A DNA stretch of 64,000 nt. It comes from Ceratorhiza oryzae-sativae (taxonomy: Eukaryota; Basidiomycota; Agaricomycetes; Cantharellales; Ceratobasidiaceae). How positions within the stretch are numbered: the first letter of the stretch is position 1; the number at the start of each line of letters is the position of its first letter. The notes beneath the pieces are model-generated. The model did not search any database. It saw nothing but the letters and a program-made list of their open reading frames with translations, and was not told where the DNA came from. Location: assembly GCA_030998015.1 (NCBI GenBank), contig JARWMV010000036.1, positions 1 to 64,000 of the forward strand, given 5' to 3'. The position numbers were made by a program, and so were the translations under genes. Positions 32,011 to 44,230 of the stretch are shown here, piece by piece.

Positions 32011-32906
32011 TGTTATGACCTGTCAAACGGACATAACAAAACAACCAAATATTTCTACAGATTTATGGCATTTTTCCTAAGCGGAACAAGCCATAAACAA
32101 GGTCACGTGACCTTGGTGCTTAGCCGGCGCTTACGGTGGTTACCCTGAACTCGCTCCAGCATTTCTCTCCATTGTTACTTGGAGCGAGGAGCGAGTTGTC
32201 ATGTGATCTTGGCGCTTACGGCAGGATCACGTGACCTCAGCGCCTACGGTGGTTACCCTGAACTCGCTCCAGCATTTCTCTCCCTTGTTACTTGGAGCGA
32301 GGAGCGAGTTATCACGTGATCTTGGCGCTTACAGCATGATCACGTGACCTCAGCGCCTGTGGTGGTTACCCTGAACTCGCTCCAGCATTTCTCTCCCTTG
32401 TTACTTGGAGTGAGGAGCGAGTTGTCACGTGATCTTGGCGCTTACAGCAGGGTCATGTGACCTCAGCGCTTACAGTTGTTACCCTGAACTCGCTCCAGCA
32501 TTTCTCTCCCATGTTACTTGGAGCGAGGAGCGAGTTGTCACGTGATCTCGGCGCTTATGGCAGGATCACGTGACCTCAGCGCCTACCCCTCGGACCTCGT
32601 GTGGCTCTATAAGATTCGGAGCCACACAAACTTAAGACAAACAATTACCTAACCCATAGTATTATACATAACCTACACCTACTGCAGAGTGTGCTTAGAT
32701 AATACGTCCGCAGCCACCGCAGCCACAGGTATATATAAGGAGGATAAAGCAAGACTGGACGCCTCAGCTTGCTTTATCTCGTCAACCACCATAGACCATA
32801 GCAAAACACTGTAACTAGAACACTCAATACATACTGCATAGCACCAAACCGTCAACATAGCCACTACTTAAGTGCTCCACCAGGGAGCCTCCAGAGGGTC
32901 ATGACA
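32011..32906 (+). repeat. Family D 3' LTR of copy C, expanded
   Basis: 896 bp, TGTTATGACC to GTCATGACA, after the tract AAAGGGGGGGATAA. It has four foldable tandem units, the most in the window, separated by TCACGTGATC- and TCACGTGACC-type sites. The TATATATAAGG promoter lies near 32,731. Confidence 0.85.
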
Positions 32907-33335
32907 TCTGACCCTCATTAATCATATTAATATATCCTTACAGGAAACACAGTGCATGCAAGATTTTATTTGCAGGGAAAGATCACAAAGGTTACTTCAC
33001 AAATAACAACATATGCAAACAGCTTTGAAGTGCTATTTTATTGGTCAAGAAGGAATACCCTAATGAAGACCATGTTTTTGTCTACAATAATGCACGCATA
33101 CATACCAGGTGCCAACCAACAGCACTGTCTGCATGCTTCATGCCAAAGGGCGAATCGGAGTCTTTCATGGTTTCTTTCAAGGGGCCAGATGGAGAGCTGC
33201 ATAAAGCTCATATGGATAACCCAAAGCTGCCAGATGGTTCCAAACAGAAACTTTATTTACCCAATGGTAAATTCAAAGGCATGGCTTGATTACTACAGGA
33301 GTGAGGCTACAATACATCAGAGCTTAGAGCACAAT
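32907..33335 (+). pseudogene. DDE-type transposase relic
   Basis: From about 32,950 the translation resembles a DDE endonuclease transposase common in basidiomycetes: a GYFTN segment, then DHVFVYNNARIHT (catalytic aspartate position occupied by Asn in YNN, so likely dead), MPKGESESF and PDGSKQKLYLPNGKFKGMA. It has a frameshift and a stop and is cut at 33,335 by a family E LTR. Assigned from memory of the family's look; no active site can be completed. Confidence 0.45.
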
Positions 33336-34642
33336 TGTTACAGGTCAGGGTACACTTGAATATCTAGAGCTTAAGCAAATGTAGATATGTTAGTATACAC
33401 TAATCATACTCAATACTTCTTAGACTAGAGTAAGAAGGCTCAAAGTAGTTGCAATGCAATCAAGTAACACTCAAGGTAGTCTTAATCTTTCACAGTGTAA
33501 ACTGACTAATTTATAGGTATAAAGAGCAAGACTACTATGGTCAGGTTCCCTTAGATATCTTAAATGTAGTTCAGCCCTAGTCGCTTGGACTAACTGATAC
33601 TAATCTTAATACTAGACTTAAGCAATAGCTTATAGGATAGATGGTGGGCTGCCTAATGTGTGTACTTCCTCAGCTACAGGTACTTAGATTTCCTCTAATA
33701 GCTGGTACTTAAAGTCATGCTCAATCAGGCAATATTGTATCCTTATATATCTCTGTATATAAGATACAATGAATCAGACAGTATATAACTAATATGGTAC
33801 TTTATTCCTCAGTACTAGTTATATAAGAAATCACACACAGACAAGAGAAATAGAAAGAGAAAAGAAACCAATAACCAGTCTGGATTGAGTAGAGGAGGGA
33901 GGTGGTCTGGAAGGGCCTCAGAGGAGGTCCTTTTATACCCTGAGGAGGGCATTCCAGAGCCAAATAGATACATGCATGCCAGTGCAATCATCAAAAGAGG
34001 GTACTGCTATACTTGGGGTACACCCTAGCCCAGTATAGGATATGAGAGTAAAGACAGGGTGTGGATCAAAGGCATTGATGCATCTGAGACCTGCTATTGG
34101 CTTGTAGATCATATTATCATAGTATATACATGTAATGAACAGAGGCTACATCTCAGTGAGTCATAAAGGGAGTCAGAGAAGCTTCTGGATCAATTTGGAA
34201 GGCTCTCCTGACTCACTGGAGTCATTAGATCTTGATTGATGGTCCAGTAAGATTCTAATGATCTTCAGGCTATTCTGGTGTGAGGATCTGGTGGATTGCG
34301 ATGATCTTTGGGCAGCAGATACCGACGAAGATTAGCTATCGATAGAGCATAAGGTTGCTTTGATAGCGTAAGCGGTTGCCGAGATATGAGCAGTGCAATG
34401 TTGTAATCAATATCTCCTGATAAGAGGAAATATTGCAACCTCTGTATTTCTCTGAGATCTTATCGTAAAAACTTAATAAAATATGCGTTGGAAAGCGGGA
34501 AATTTGTACTATTTAATGGAACGAAAAATAGTACAATTTGGAGCGCATACAAATTCAAGTATTTCACAAATTAATTACAGAGGCATTGCTTGAGGTTGGC
34601 AGAGCAGACTAAAATAATAGAAAAAGTTAGTGATCCATAACA
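33336..34642 (-). repeat. Family E LTR, copy 3
   Basis: 1307 bp in reverse orientation (TGTTACAGGTCAGGG to TGATCCATAACA). Flanks ACAAT and ACTAT differ at one of five positions, possibly a decayed target duplication. On the right it directly abuts family C reverse transcriptase. Confidence 0.8.
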
Positions 34643-37600
34643 ACTATGCAGACGTATTTGCTGACAATGATGTGGTGATGGAGTTACCTCCCCATTGACT
34701 GTATGATCTGGAGATAGTCCTCCAAGATCCACAAAAACCAGTTAAAGGACCTGTATATCCCTTATGCCCTTCTGACAATGAAGAATTACACTGGATACTC
34801 AAAGAACAACTAGACAAAGGACTTATCAGACTGTCCAAGTCTCAGTATTGTTCCCCAGTTATCTTTGTCCCAAAGAAAAATGGCAAAAGGAGAATGTGTG
34901 TTGACTATCATGCGCTCAATGACAATACTGTAAAAAACTTGTACCCCATTCCACTTATATCTACATTAGTGGATAAGCTAAGGGGTGCTAAAGTCTTTAC
35001 AACCTTGGATCTTAAATGGGGTTATAACCTCATTAGGATCAAGGAGGGTGACAAATGGAAAACTGCATTCAAAACTAAATACAGTCTGTTTGAATACTTG
35101 GTTATGCCATTTGGGTTATGCAATGCTCCAGCTGTGTTCCAAAACTTCATGAACAAAATCTTCCAGGATATTCTTGACATCTATGTAATTGTCTATCTTG
35201 ACAATATACTGATATTGTTGAAAAACCCTGAAGATCATGCCAAGCATGTTGCAGAAGTACTTCGCTCATTAAGGCTTCATCAACTATACTGCAACCTGTC
35301 TAAATGCATGTTCAATGCTCCTGAAGTGGAATATTTAGGTGTTATTGCTAACAGCAAAGGAGTTCGTGCCAACCCAGCAAAAATTACAGAAGTGGTGAAC
35401 TGGGCAACACCAAAATCTGTGAAAGGTGTACAGGAGTTCCTAGGCTTTGTGAACTACTACTGCAAATTCATAGAGGATTTCACTGGGAGAGCTTACCCAT
35501 TATACCAGCTCCTGCAAAAAGAGAATCCTTGGTGGTGGGGTCAAAATGAATAATGCTCATTTAACATTCTTAGAAGAGCACTAGTTGAATCTCCTATCCT
35601 AATCCAACCTGATGTTTCCAAGGAGTTCACCCTGGAGTGTGATGCTTCCAATTACACTACTGGTGCTATTCTCAACCAGCTGGGCAAAGACAGGAAGTTG
35701 CATCCGGTGGCCTTCTACTCCAAAACCCTGTCACCTGCTGAGTGTCAAGGCCAGAGCCTTAGACAGGGGCAAATACCTCAATGGGGTAGTGCCTGACTCT
35801 ACTGCAATGAATACAGAGAGTCAACCTGCAATACCTAAAAGGACATGCAGGGAAGGAGGAAGGGTAGAAGGTGATGAGACACCAAGGGTAATGGTTATTC
35901 AGAGGTGCACTTGTACTTAAGAGTACTGGGCAGAGACTGTTATGGCTTGGTGACCACACAGGTAGAAGGGATGACAGGACAAGAGGTTGAGTTCTGAGAC
36001 TTAAGGCTCTCAGACTCTCCCTTATATATTCAGCTAGCTACTGTGTACAAGTTCCCATACAGCACAGAGGTGAGATACAACTGCAAGAGAGTAACTGAGA
36101 TGAGACAAATACAGTGTTAGAGCAAGCTGAGATGAAAATACTCAAAATAAGCGCTGTGGCACTATTACATAATGTGGCAACACATATATTGTAAAAATAG
36201 AATAAACTCAACTTAGAGAAAAATATAAAAGATGAAAAATGAAAATAAAATATAATAAATGGTGCTCATGACATTGGGTCATGACACTGAGTGCAACTAT
36301 GATATTCATGACAAAGAGTTGTTAGCAATGATCAGGGCATTTAAGGAATGGCATCACCTGCTTGAAGGTTCTGAAATCCCAATAAAAGTTCTAACAGACC
36401 ATTGTAACCTGGAATACTTCCAGACAAAAAGGGACTTGAACCAAAGGCAAGCAAGGTGGATGGGATTTTTAGCCAATTACAACTACAGGATCAAATACTG
36501 GTTAGGGGCTCAAAATGGCAAAGCAGACATCCTCTCCTGTCAAGAAGACCACTGGGAACAGGCACTTAAAGAGGGGGGTGAAATCCCACTGCTTATCAAC
36601 CCTGAGCTTTTCATTTCAGCAATTCTGACAGACCACTCCCTCAATGATATGATAAGGGATGCATTACCAGATCATAAGTCCATATCCAAGATCCTGAAGT
36701 CCCTTGAGGAAAACATCCCAGTTAAAGGCTGGCGTCTAGAAAATGACTTGTTGTACTATCATGACCACATTTATGTACCAAACAAGTTAGAAATCAGATG
36801 TGCAGTGATAGAAAGCTGGCATGACAATCCTGCAGCAGGGCACCCCAGGCACTTCCAGACCTTAGATCTCCTTTCAAGGGATTATTACTGGTTGGGAATG
36901 AAAAGTTCAGTTGTCAAATATGTGCAGGTGTGTGACTTGTGTATCCACAACAAACATTCAAATCGGGCACCTCCAGGGTTACTACAACCAATAGAATTAC
37001 CTAATAAACCCTGGGAGGAAATCATCTACAACCTGATTGTTGGGTTACCAATGTCTGAGGGATACAACACAATACTAATGGTGGTCGACTGTCTTTCCAA
37101 GATGGTTCACTTCATACCTATGCATTCAAATGCCACCACAGTAGACATTGCAAACCTATTTGTCAACTTTGTCTGGAAACTGCACAGACTTCCCTGGAAA
37201 ACAATCTTGGAGTGCAGACCCAACTTTAATGCAAAATTCTTGTGCCAAGTCTATAGTTGCCTAGGAATCGAGCCACACTACTACACAGCTTACCAACTTC
37301 AGGTAGATGGACAAAGCAAGCACCTAAACCAGTTCATCAAAATATATCTGTGCCATTATATCAATCATCAACAAACAGACTGGGTAGCTGTGCTCCCTCT
37401 AGCAGAATTTGCATATAATAATGGGAAACATCCCAGGTCTAATCACATGCTGTTCTTTGCCTGCTATGGTTACAACCCTGACTTCACAGTAGGGAATACC
37501 AGAGGAAGCAGTGTACCTCAAGCCAATGAATATGCTGAACACCTCAAGTCCATTCACAACAAGGCAAAGGCAGCACTCACAATTGCAAACTGGACTTATA

Positions 37601-37649
37601 CCAAGTACTATAACTGGAAACATTGTGAGGCACCCAAATTTGATGAAGG
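34643..37649 (+). pseudogene. pol: Family C pol (reverse transcriptase to integrase), interrupted twice
   Basis: Reverse transcriptase from 34,643 (its start is lost at the LTR) with [13 protein letters not shown], where YLDD has become YLDN. RNase H is split by a solo LTR at 35,743-36,286. Integrase H2C2 and core continue to 37,649, where element B is inserted; the last part resumes at 44,594. Stops occur at 34,724 and 35,551-35,553. Changes such as R to C and R to W point to CpG decay. Dead copy. Confidence 0.85.
35743..36286 (-). repeat. Family C-related solo LTR with CTGAG target duplication
   Basis: 544 bp, TG...CA in both directions, flanked by CTGAG at 35,738-35,742 and 36,287-36,291. 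Excising it and one duplication makes the RNase H frame continuous. On the minus strand, the promoter part (GAATATATAAGGGAGAG) and R region match family C, but U3 differs, so it is a subfamily. Confidence 0.9.
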
Positions 37650-38025
37650 TGTCACAAACTGACATGCATACATCCACTCTACAATATTTTCTTGATTTAC
37701 TACATTTTATGAGATCATCTTCAAAACATACTTGCCTTTTATGGTATATCTGTGTCATGTGACTCAGGGAATGTTCCGGACTGGTAACCGAGATATATTT
37801 CAACTCTGATGTGAAATTCCGCAGTTCCACAGTCGCTTCTACTGCTTCTATCTCTTATCTGTCGTGACTCACTGTACAGACTTGTTTGTTATGATGTGGC
37901 TTGTACTATGTATATAAACCAGGTCAAGTTCGCAGAGGACTCCTCAAGAACTTGACCTCTCGTCGAATACAAGTTCTTTTATTCTCTTACTATTTTTCTC
38001 GCCACCTGACTTGTCGTCGTCGACA
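37650..38025 (+). repeat. Family B 5' LTR
   Basis: TGTCACAAACTGACATGC to GTCGTCGTCGACA, 376 bp. TATA box TATATAAACC at 37,911. The predicted RNA start, about 30 bases on, falls in a hairpin (AGGTCAAGTT ... AACTTGACCT, 37,921-37,958). Confidence 0.92.
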
Positions 38026-38027
38026 TC

Positions 38028-38042
38028 AGGTCAAGTTCTTGA
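38028..38042 (+). other. Self-complementary primer-binding site of family B
   Basis: AGGTCAAGTTCTTGA begins two bases after the 5' LTR and is the exact complement of TCAAGAACTTGACCT at 37,944-37,958, at the predicted transcript 5' end. Fifteen perfect pairs. This matches the self-priming of Tf1/sushi elements. Confidence 0.65.
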
Positions 38043-38347
38043 CAATCGTAAGTCTCAGTGTTGTCTGGGATACGTTCTGGAACGCCATTGGCGTTGTCTC
38101 AAGATAACTTCCCATTGCCTTCCCCAATCCCACTCCACCTATCCACAGCCACAAGATATCGTTGCCCTATACGCGCCTCTGTGAAACCTTGCATAGCTAG
38201 GTCCCTCACACGTTGTAACAAGCTTCGGTTCTCCAATCTCTTTCGTCAACAAGAGGTGGGGTCACTCATTGCCCTTAAGTAGTTGAGCAACGGAGGTCAC
38301 CTTCCTATTCCAATAGACTCAGGAAAGGGTCTATTTTTCCTTTTATC

Positions 38348-39287
38348 TTGCTCTTGCTCGAGTACGTCTCTGACAGAACGCATGGCCCTCAAGTGGCACA
38401 ACCTTTTACAGAAGATCAGTGCTGCCATCTGTGTGGGTGGTTCGGACACTTATCGATCCACTGCTTCACCCTCAACTCGGTCGAAAGTATCCTTGAAGAA
38501 GTGGGGCACATCGATTTCAACCAAGTAGTAATCATCAAAGTCCGCCCCCAGAGAGTCGGACGTGCCCAACAAGCCTTCGTCACCAAGCCAGGTGCCCCTG
38601 AGTGCAAAATCTGCCATTGGGCAAATGGAGCCACTTTCCCAGTGTGCTGCCCCTATTGTCCTAAGAAGGACAAATTCCTTTATTACTACACCATCCCCTG
38701 CAACCAGCTATAAGCTGGAGAACCTCGGCCAACAGCTTCTTCGTCACCTGCTAAACACTATCGAAAACTTCCAAGACAGGTACCATTACTACTGGAATAA
38801 GTATGAAGAAACCGTGAAAAACTTCACGAAGCCAAGGCCCATTGCGCATACTTAACCAAGCGTTTGCGCGAACACCAGGAGGACTACCTATCCCTCCTCC
38901 AAGACCATCTCAGACTAGAAGCAATAGTCCAAGAAACAATTGAACCCCACAAGTACACCTTTCCCGTCTTCTCAACGCCGTCAGACCTCCCTCACCCCAC
39001 CTTTCTAAGTGGCACAGGCTTGCCAATTCAGGAAGAAGCACCCCTTCCAGCAGCCCAAATCAATCCTTCCCAAGGAAGCACTCCTTCAGGACCAAATTAA
39101 ACTAAAGAGGGTGGAGTGTCCATATCGTTGCCAGGACACCAAAAGCTGGGACTTGGACGATACTTGGTTGAGGTTCGCGGGAATCGGGAACTTTGAAATC
39201 TATAGACTTGTGAGGGGGATGGAAATCCTTTATTACCAAAACAACTCTCAATTCCCTGTACTTCCTTACCGTCTCTGTCACCTTTAA
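38348..39287 (+). CDS. Leader coding region between LTR and gag, three overlapping frames
   Basis: Frame 1 (38,348-38,713, 121 residues) contains a CCHC knuckle, CHLCGWFGHLSIHC, and a second Cys cluster (CKIC ... CCPYC). Frame 2 continues with a helical segment (about 38,700-39,100), broken by a frameshift near 38,815 relative to the old copy. Frame 3 (39,009-39,287) is conserved with the old copy as well. How the three are joined (splicing, frameshifting or separate starts) is not resolved. Most chromoviruses have a short untranslated leader, so 1.3 kb of conserved coding-like sequence is odd. Confidence 0.5.
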
Positions 39288-39311
39288 AAATCTATTCGAG
39301 TCCCTTCTGAA

Positions 39312-40703
39312 ATGGCATCGCCAGCCCCTGCCCCTGCTTGGGCGAATATGTCTGATGAAGATAAGGTCATCTATATGCTTCGATCAATGGATGAACTGCA
39401 AGAGCGAACCAATAATCTCCAAAATGATATTGGGGACGTCGAACACAACAATAAAACCTACACAGATTCACTCGAGGCCAAACTTACCACAAATCAGACG
39501 AAAATAGATGCGGATGTGGCCGGACTAGCCACCAATGTCAACAACCTAGTGGGAATGTTAGCCATTCTCCAAACTACTATCACATGCATTGAGGCGCAAA
39601 TCAACGCCTCCATGGGTGGCCCAGGCGCTGCTCAAGTACTAGCTCCCACTGGTACAGTTCAACCACAACCAACAGCACCTGCTCCCTCTGGAGGATTGAC
39701 CGCAAAGGTTAAGATGGCCACCCCTCAAAAATTTGATGGCACAAAACAGGAAGACACCATCTCATTCAGAATTGCATGTGCCCGATATATCAATACAAAC
39801 ATGAGTGGGCACTTGGCTGACCAAGTGGTCGCCTTCATCACCTCTTATCTTGAAGGGTCAGCAGCTGAATGGGTCAACTCATACGAAGAATTCAAAATTC
39901 TCAACCCTGGAACTGCGATCCCCTGGCTTCACGATGCCAATTTATTCTGGCAAGAGTTTACTACCCGATATGGGGATCTGAACTGCACCGAAAATAACCG
40001 CGACAAGTGGCAGAAGCTGAAACAATCCAAGACGGTGCAGGACTACCTCACCCTATTCAACTTATATTCCACAGGCCTCAACTACAACGATGCTGCCATG
40101 TGTGATCAGTTCTATGATGGTCTGTCGTCAGACGTAACAGATAGCATGGTGGCCCAAAACTATGATCCCTGCACAAAGACATTTGCCCAGCTCACGCAGC
40201 AGGCCCTGGAAATTGACTGCCACCTCATTTCCTTTGGTAGCAAGAGGACATCACATGGGGGTAATAAGTCCAGCAGCAACAACGCCTCGACTAGCAGGCC
40301 CACAAATAACCCCCAAAGCGCTCCCCAAAAGGAGAAATTCAAGAATGGGGAACGCATATACAAGATTAAGGACGGTAGGGCTGTAAAAGGTCAAATCGTA
40401 GCCATTGGCCCCAATGCAAAGGGCTTCACGGTTCCAACCGTCTGTTACGATGGCAGTAATGCCAACATACAAGAGTCCTTCAAGGACATAAAGAAGGATA
40501 ACCATCCGCCAGCGGCCCCCAAGGCAAAGGACCCAGACGCAATGGATCTGGATAGCGCAGGAAAAGGGAAGGGTACAAACACCTGCTACAACTGTGGAGG
40601 GCGTGGCCACATTGCTGCCAAATGCCCTTCAGCCAAAATGTCAGGATACGAGGCAGCAGTTGAGGATGTAGAAACGACCGATGACGAGTCGGTAAAAGAA
40701 TGA
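39312..40703 (+). CDS. gag: Family B gag
   Basis: 463 residues, intact. The N-terminus includes a coiled-coil-like Leu/Asn-rich stretch (about 25-95), then a Ser/Ala/Pro linker, a capsid region (about 140-300, with WLHDANLFWQEF and SKTVQDYL), a basic linker, and a CYNCGGRGHIAAKC zinc knuckle at residues 425-438 for RNA binding. The stop TGA (40,701-40,703) overlaps the ATG of pol as ATGA. The start is chosen because it is the first ATG of the open frame and is conserved in the old copy. Confidence 0.88.
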   Translation: MASPAPAPAWANMSDEDKVIYMLRSMDELQERTNNLQNDIGDVEHNNKTYTDSLEAKLTTNQTKIDADVAGLATNVNNLVGMLAILQTTITCIEAQINASMGGPGAAQVLAPTGTVQPQPTAPAPSGGLTAKVKMATPQKFDGTKQEDTISFRIACARYINTNMSGHLADQVVAFITSYLEGSAAEWVNSYEEFKILNPGTAIPWLHDANLFWQEFTTRYGDLNCTENNRDKWQKLKQSKTVQDYLTLFNLYSTGLNYNDAAMCDQFYDGLSSDVTDSMVAQNYDPCTKTFAQLTQQALEIDCHLISFGSKRTSHGGNKSSSNNASTSRPTNNPQSAPQKEKFKNGERIYKIKDGRAVKGQIVAIGPNAKGFTVPTVCYDGSNANIQESFKDIKKDNHPPAAPKAKDPDAMDLDSAGKGKGTNTCYNCGGRGHIAAKCPSAKMSGYEAAVEDVETTDDESVKE

Positions 40704-43700
40704 GCTCAAACCGTGCCAGGGGGGTGGTTTTGGGCGCTATGTTACAAAATGTGCATAATGAAAATAAAAAAATGGAAATGGAATGTATGTCGTTAGGAAA
40801 TCAATCACAACTACAGTTTTTCTTTCATGCATTCCCTCTGCGCATAACCCCTGAACACAAGTCTGCATATAACATGAAAAAATTCAACGGATGGGCCATG
40901 ATCGACTCAGGGGCCACATCAGTATTTATACATGAAGATTTGGTTAAACAATACCGTATTCCTACCATTGCCCTAAAAACACCCAAGAAACTGAGGGTAA
41001 TCGATGGAAGGGAGATCGACTCTGGGTCAGTGACCCACTACTGCACCTTTGAGTTGTGCATTCAAGAGCACCGAGAAATCCTCAGTGCCTATGTTGTGAA
41101 CGTTGGCAAAAACGATTTAGTCCTGGGCATGTCATGGCTCAAATTCCATAACCCTAACATTGATTGGGATGGAAAAGACATGAAGTTCAACTTGCCAATA
41201 TGCCTGAAGCATTGCATCACAAAACCATTGCACGTGTGTGCAAATGAACCTAAGGAGCTTCAGTTGGACTCCTTAGACTCACTCCCAACAAAATATAAAG
41301 AATTCCAGAAAATATTCGCTGAAGAAGACGATGTCCAACCACTACCACCCCATAGAAAGTGGGATATGGAAATAGATTTAAAACCAGACGCCAAGCCAAG
41401 GCATGGTCCCATATATAGTGTGGGTGTCAAGGAAGATGCAGAATTGCGCAAAACCTTGGATCGCCAACTGAAAGCAGGGCATATCAGACCCTCAAGGTCA
41501 CCAATGGCATCTCCGGTCATATTTGTCAAAAAGAAGAATGGGAAGCTGCGCATGTGCATTGACTACCGGCGGCTAAACGAAATGACTATCTCCAATGTGT
41601 ACCCGCTCCCACGCATCAATGATATTGTGGAAACCTTGTGGGGGGCAAAGATATTCACCAAGTTTGACCTAAAGTGGGGTTTCAACCTCATACGAATTCG
41701 GGAAGGAGATGAATGGAAGGCTGCTTTCAAGACCAAATACGGGCTGTATGAGCCCCTAGTCATGCAATTTGGTCAAAAGAATGCACCAGGAACCTTCATG
41801 GCCATGATCCGAGAAGAATTCCAGGACATCGAGGGTATTTACATTGTAATTTACATGGACGACATATTAGTATTCTCAAAGAACCAGGAAGAACACGATG
41901 AACATGTCAGAGAAGTCCTGCGCCAGCTTCAAAAAGCCAGTCTATACTGCGCCCTGGAGAAATGCGTTTTTGACGTCACCGAAGTGGACTACCTGGGAAT
42001 AGTAGTAACTCCCCAAGGGATTAAAGTAGACCCAGCCAAGGTTGAAAAGGCTGTTGAATGGCCAACCCCTACAAACCCAACCGAAGTCCTGGAAGGGTTG
42101 GGGTTTGCAAACTGGTTAAGGTACTTCATAAAAGACTTCTCAAAAATCACAAAATGTCTCTACGAACTTGTCAAGAAGGACACAAAGTGGGAATGGACAG
42201 AAGAAAGGGATCAGGCATGGAACTTGCTAAAGCAGAAATTGAAAGAAGCACCCCTCCTAATTCAGCCAGAACCCAGCAAACCATTTATCTTAGAAACAGA
42301 CGCCTCAGGCTATGCCACAGGTGCTGTGTTATTGCAATATGGAGAAGACGGAATGCTTCATCCAATCTCCTACTACTCCAAAGCAATGGTCCCAGCAGAA
42401 AGAAACTACGATATCTACAACAAAGAAATGCTGGCAATTATCAAAGCCCTTAAACACTGGCGACATCTGCTAGAAGGGGCCGAACACCCAGTAAACATTG
42501 TTTGCGATCACAAGAACCTGGAATATTGGAAGACAAATCGGCCACTGAACGGTCGGGTCACATGGTGGCATGAGTTCTTATCCAGGTTCGAATTCAAGAT
42601 TTTATACATTGAAGGGGCAAAGAATGGCCGTGCAGACATACTCTCTAGGCTGTCAAGACACATCCCTAAAGAGGGGGGTGAGAGCCAAGCTCTGCTTGCA
42701 CAAAACCAATTTTTGGAACTAAAATCTCTGTGGTTACAAGCAATCACACCAGACCATGACCTGGAACAACTCATTAGGGACGCTATCCCAGGGGATGAGC
42801 ACCTGTCAAAAGTGCTAAAAGCCCTAGATGACAATGAGAAGGTCAAAGATTGGGAATGGGATGAAGGACTCTTATGACACAAGGGCAGAATCTATGTCCC
42901 AAATAACAAAGAACTTCGCAAACTGGTCATTGAAAGCCGTCACGATAGTCCAGCAGCAGGACACCCAGGACAGTTCAGAACATATGAGTTGTTAAATCGC
43001 AAATACATGTGGTTATCAATGAAAAAATCAGTCAACGAATATGTCACACACTGCGAGTCATGCATCAGGAACAAGCACAGCAACCAAGTTCCCCCAGGGC
43101 TCTTAAACCCAATACCTGCACCAGAAAAACCTTGGGAAGAAATTACCTACGATCTGATCACTGGGCTACCCCTGTCAGAGGGATTTGATGCCATATTTAC
43201 AGTTGTCGACCGCCTGACAAAAATGGTCCACTTTATCCCATGTCAATCGGAAGCCAGTGCTATGGATTGCGCCAACCTGTTCCTAACATATGTATGGAAA
43301 CTCCATGGGTTACCACGGAAAACAATCTCAGACCGTGGCCCCAACTTCGCATCCAAATTCTTAAGGCACTTATACAAACAACTGGATATAAAACCCTCCT
43401 ACTCCACAGCATACCACCCTCAGACAGATGGCCAGTCCAAACGAGCCAACCAAGTAGTGGAAGGGTACATCAGACACTATGTATCAGACAGACAAGATGA
43501 CTGGGTCTCGCTCCTACCATTAGCTGAATTTGCCTACAATAATGGTGTCAATGCCTCAACTGGCAAATCACCATTTTTTGCAAACTACAGTTTCCACCCA
43601 AGGCTAGCAGTCAGGGACAGGGAGGAAGCAGAACTCCCTTTAGTGGACAACCATGCAGAATGGCTCCAGAAGGGCCACGACGAACTTAAGGCAGCCCTGG

Positions 43701-44230
43701 AAATAGCCAATCAGAGGATCAAGGAATACTACGACCAGAAGCATCGGACTCCTGAAGCTATTAAGGTTGGAGACAAAGTCTGGCTTGATACCAAAAACAT
43801 ACGGACACAGCAGGCCTCCAGGAAACTGGCCCACAAAAGAGTTGGACCATTCAGGGTGGTAGCACAACATGGCACACATGCCTACAAATTGGACCTACCG
43901 ATAACCATGAAAATACACCCAGTATTTCATGTCTTGCTCCTGACCAAATATAAAGACGACCCCTATGGCCGCCAGGTTCCCCCACCACCACCTGTGGTAA
44001 CTCCTGAAGGGGAAGAAGAGTTCAAAGTGGAACAGATCATAAAGTCACGATACAACAAAAGATCCAACATCTTTGAATACTACGTCAAGTGGCTTGGCTA
44101 CGACGAGCGACAATGGTTAACCTATGACAACCTGGTGAACACACCAGAACTCATCGACGACTATGTCAAGTCACACCCAAAGGCACCCCAGGACCCCCAT
44201 GCCTTGAAGGGGGGAAGTGTCACAAACTGA
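40700..44230 (+). pseudogene. pol: Family B pol, one nonsense codon
   Basis: One frame of 1177 codons, broken only by TGA at 42,875-42,877 (probably CGA to TGA). Domains: aspartic protease (MIDSGATSVFI, near residue 67), reverse transcriptase with VIYMDDILVF (near residue 385), RNase H (ETDASGYATGAVL, near 533), integrase H2C2 finger after the stop, integrase core (VVDRLTKMVHFIP; DRGPNF), GPY/F-type tail and a chromodomain (YYVKWLGYDERQWL). The stop sits between RNase H and integrase, so a truncated protein with protease and reverse transcriptase could still be made, but integrase could not. Confidence 0.88.
44206..44217 (+). other. Family B polypurine tract
   Basis: GAAGGGGGGAAG immediately before the 3' LTR. 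It overlaps the end of the pol frame, whose last codons run into the LTR. Confidence 0.75.

Larger units (their letters stand above)
27949..32906 (+). mobile_element. Family D retrotransposon copy C, 5' truncated
   Basis: It begins inside the integrase tail (equivalent to 23,288 in copy B), then has chromodomain, ORF1, ORF2 (-), intergenic region, Rep, tRNA-like fold, polypurine tract and 3' LTR. The part upstream of the integrase tail is absent and the LTR of copy B sits at the break. Confidence 0.85.
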
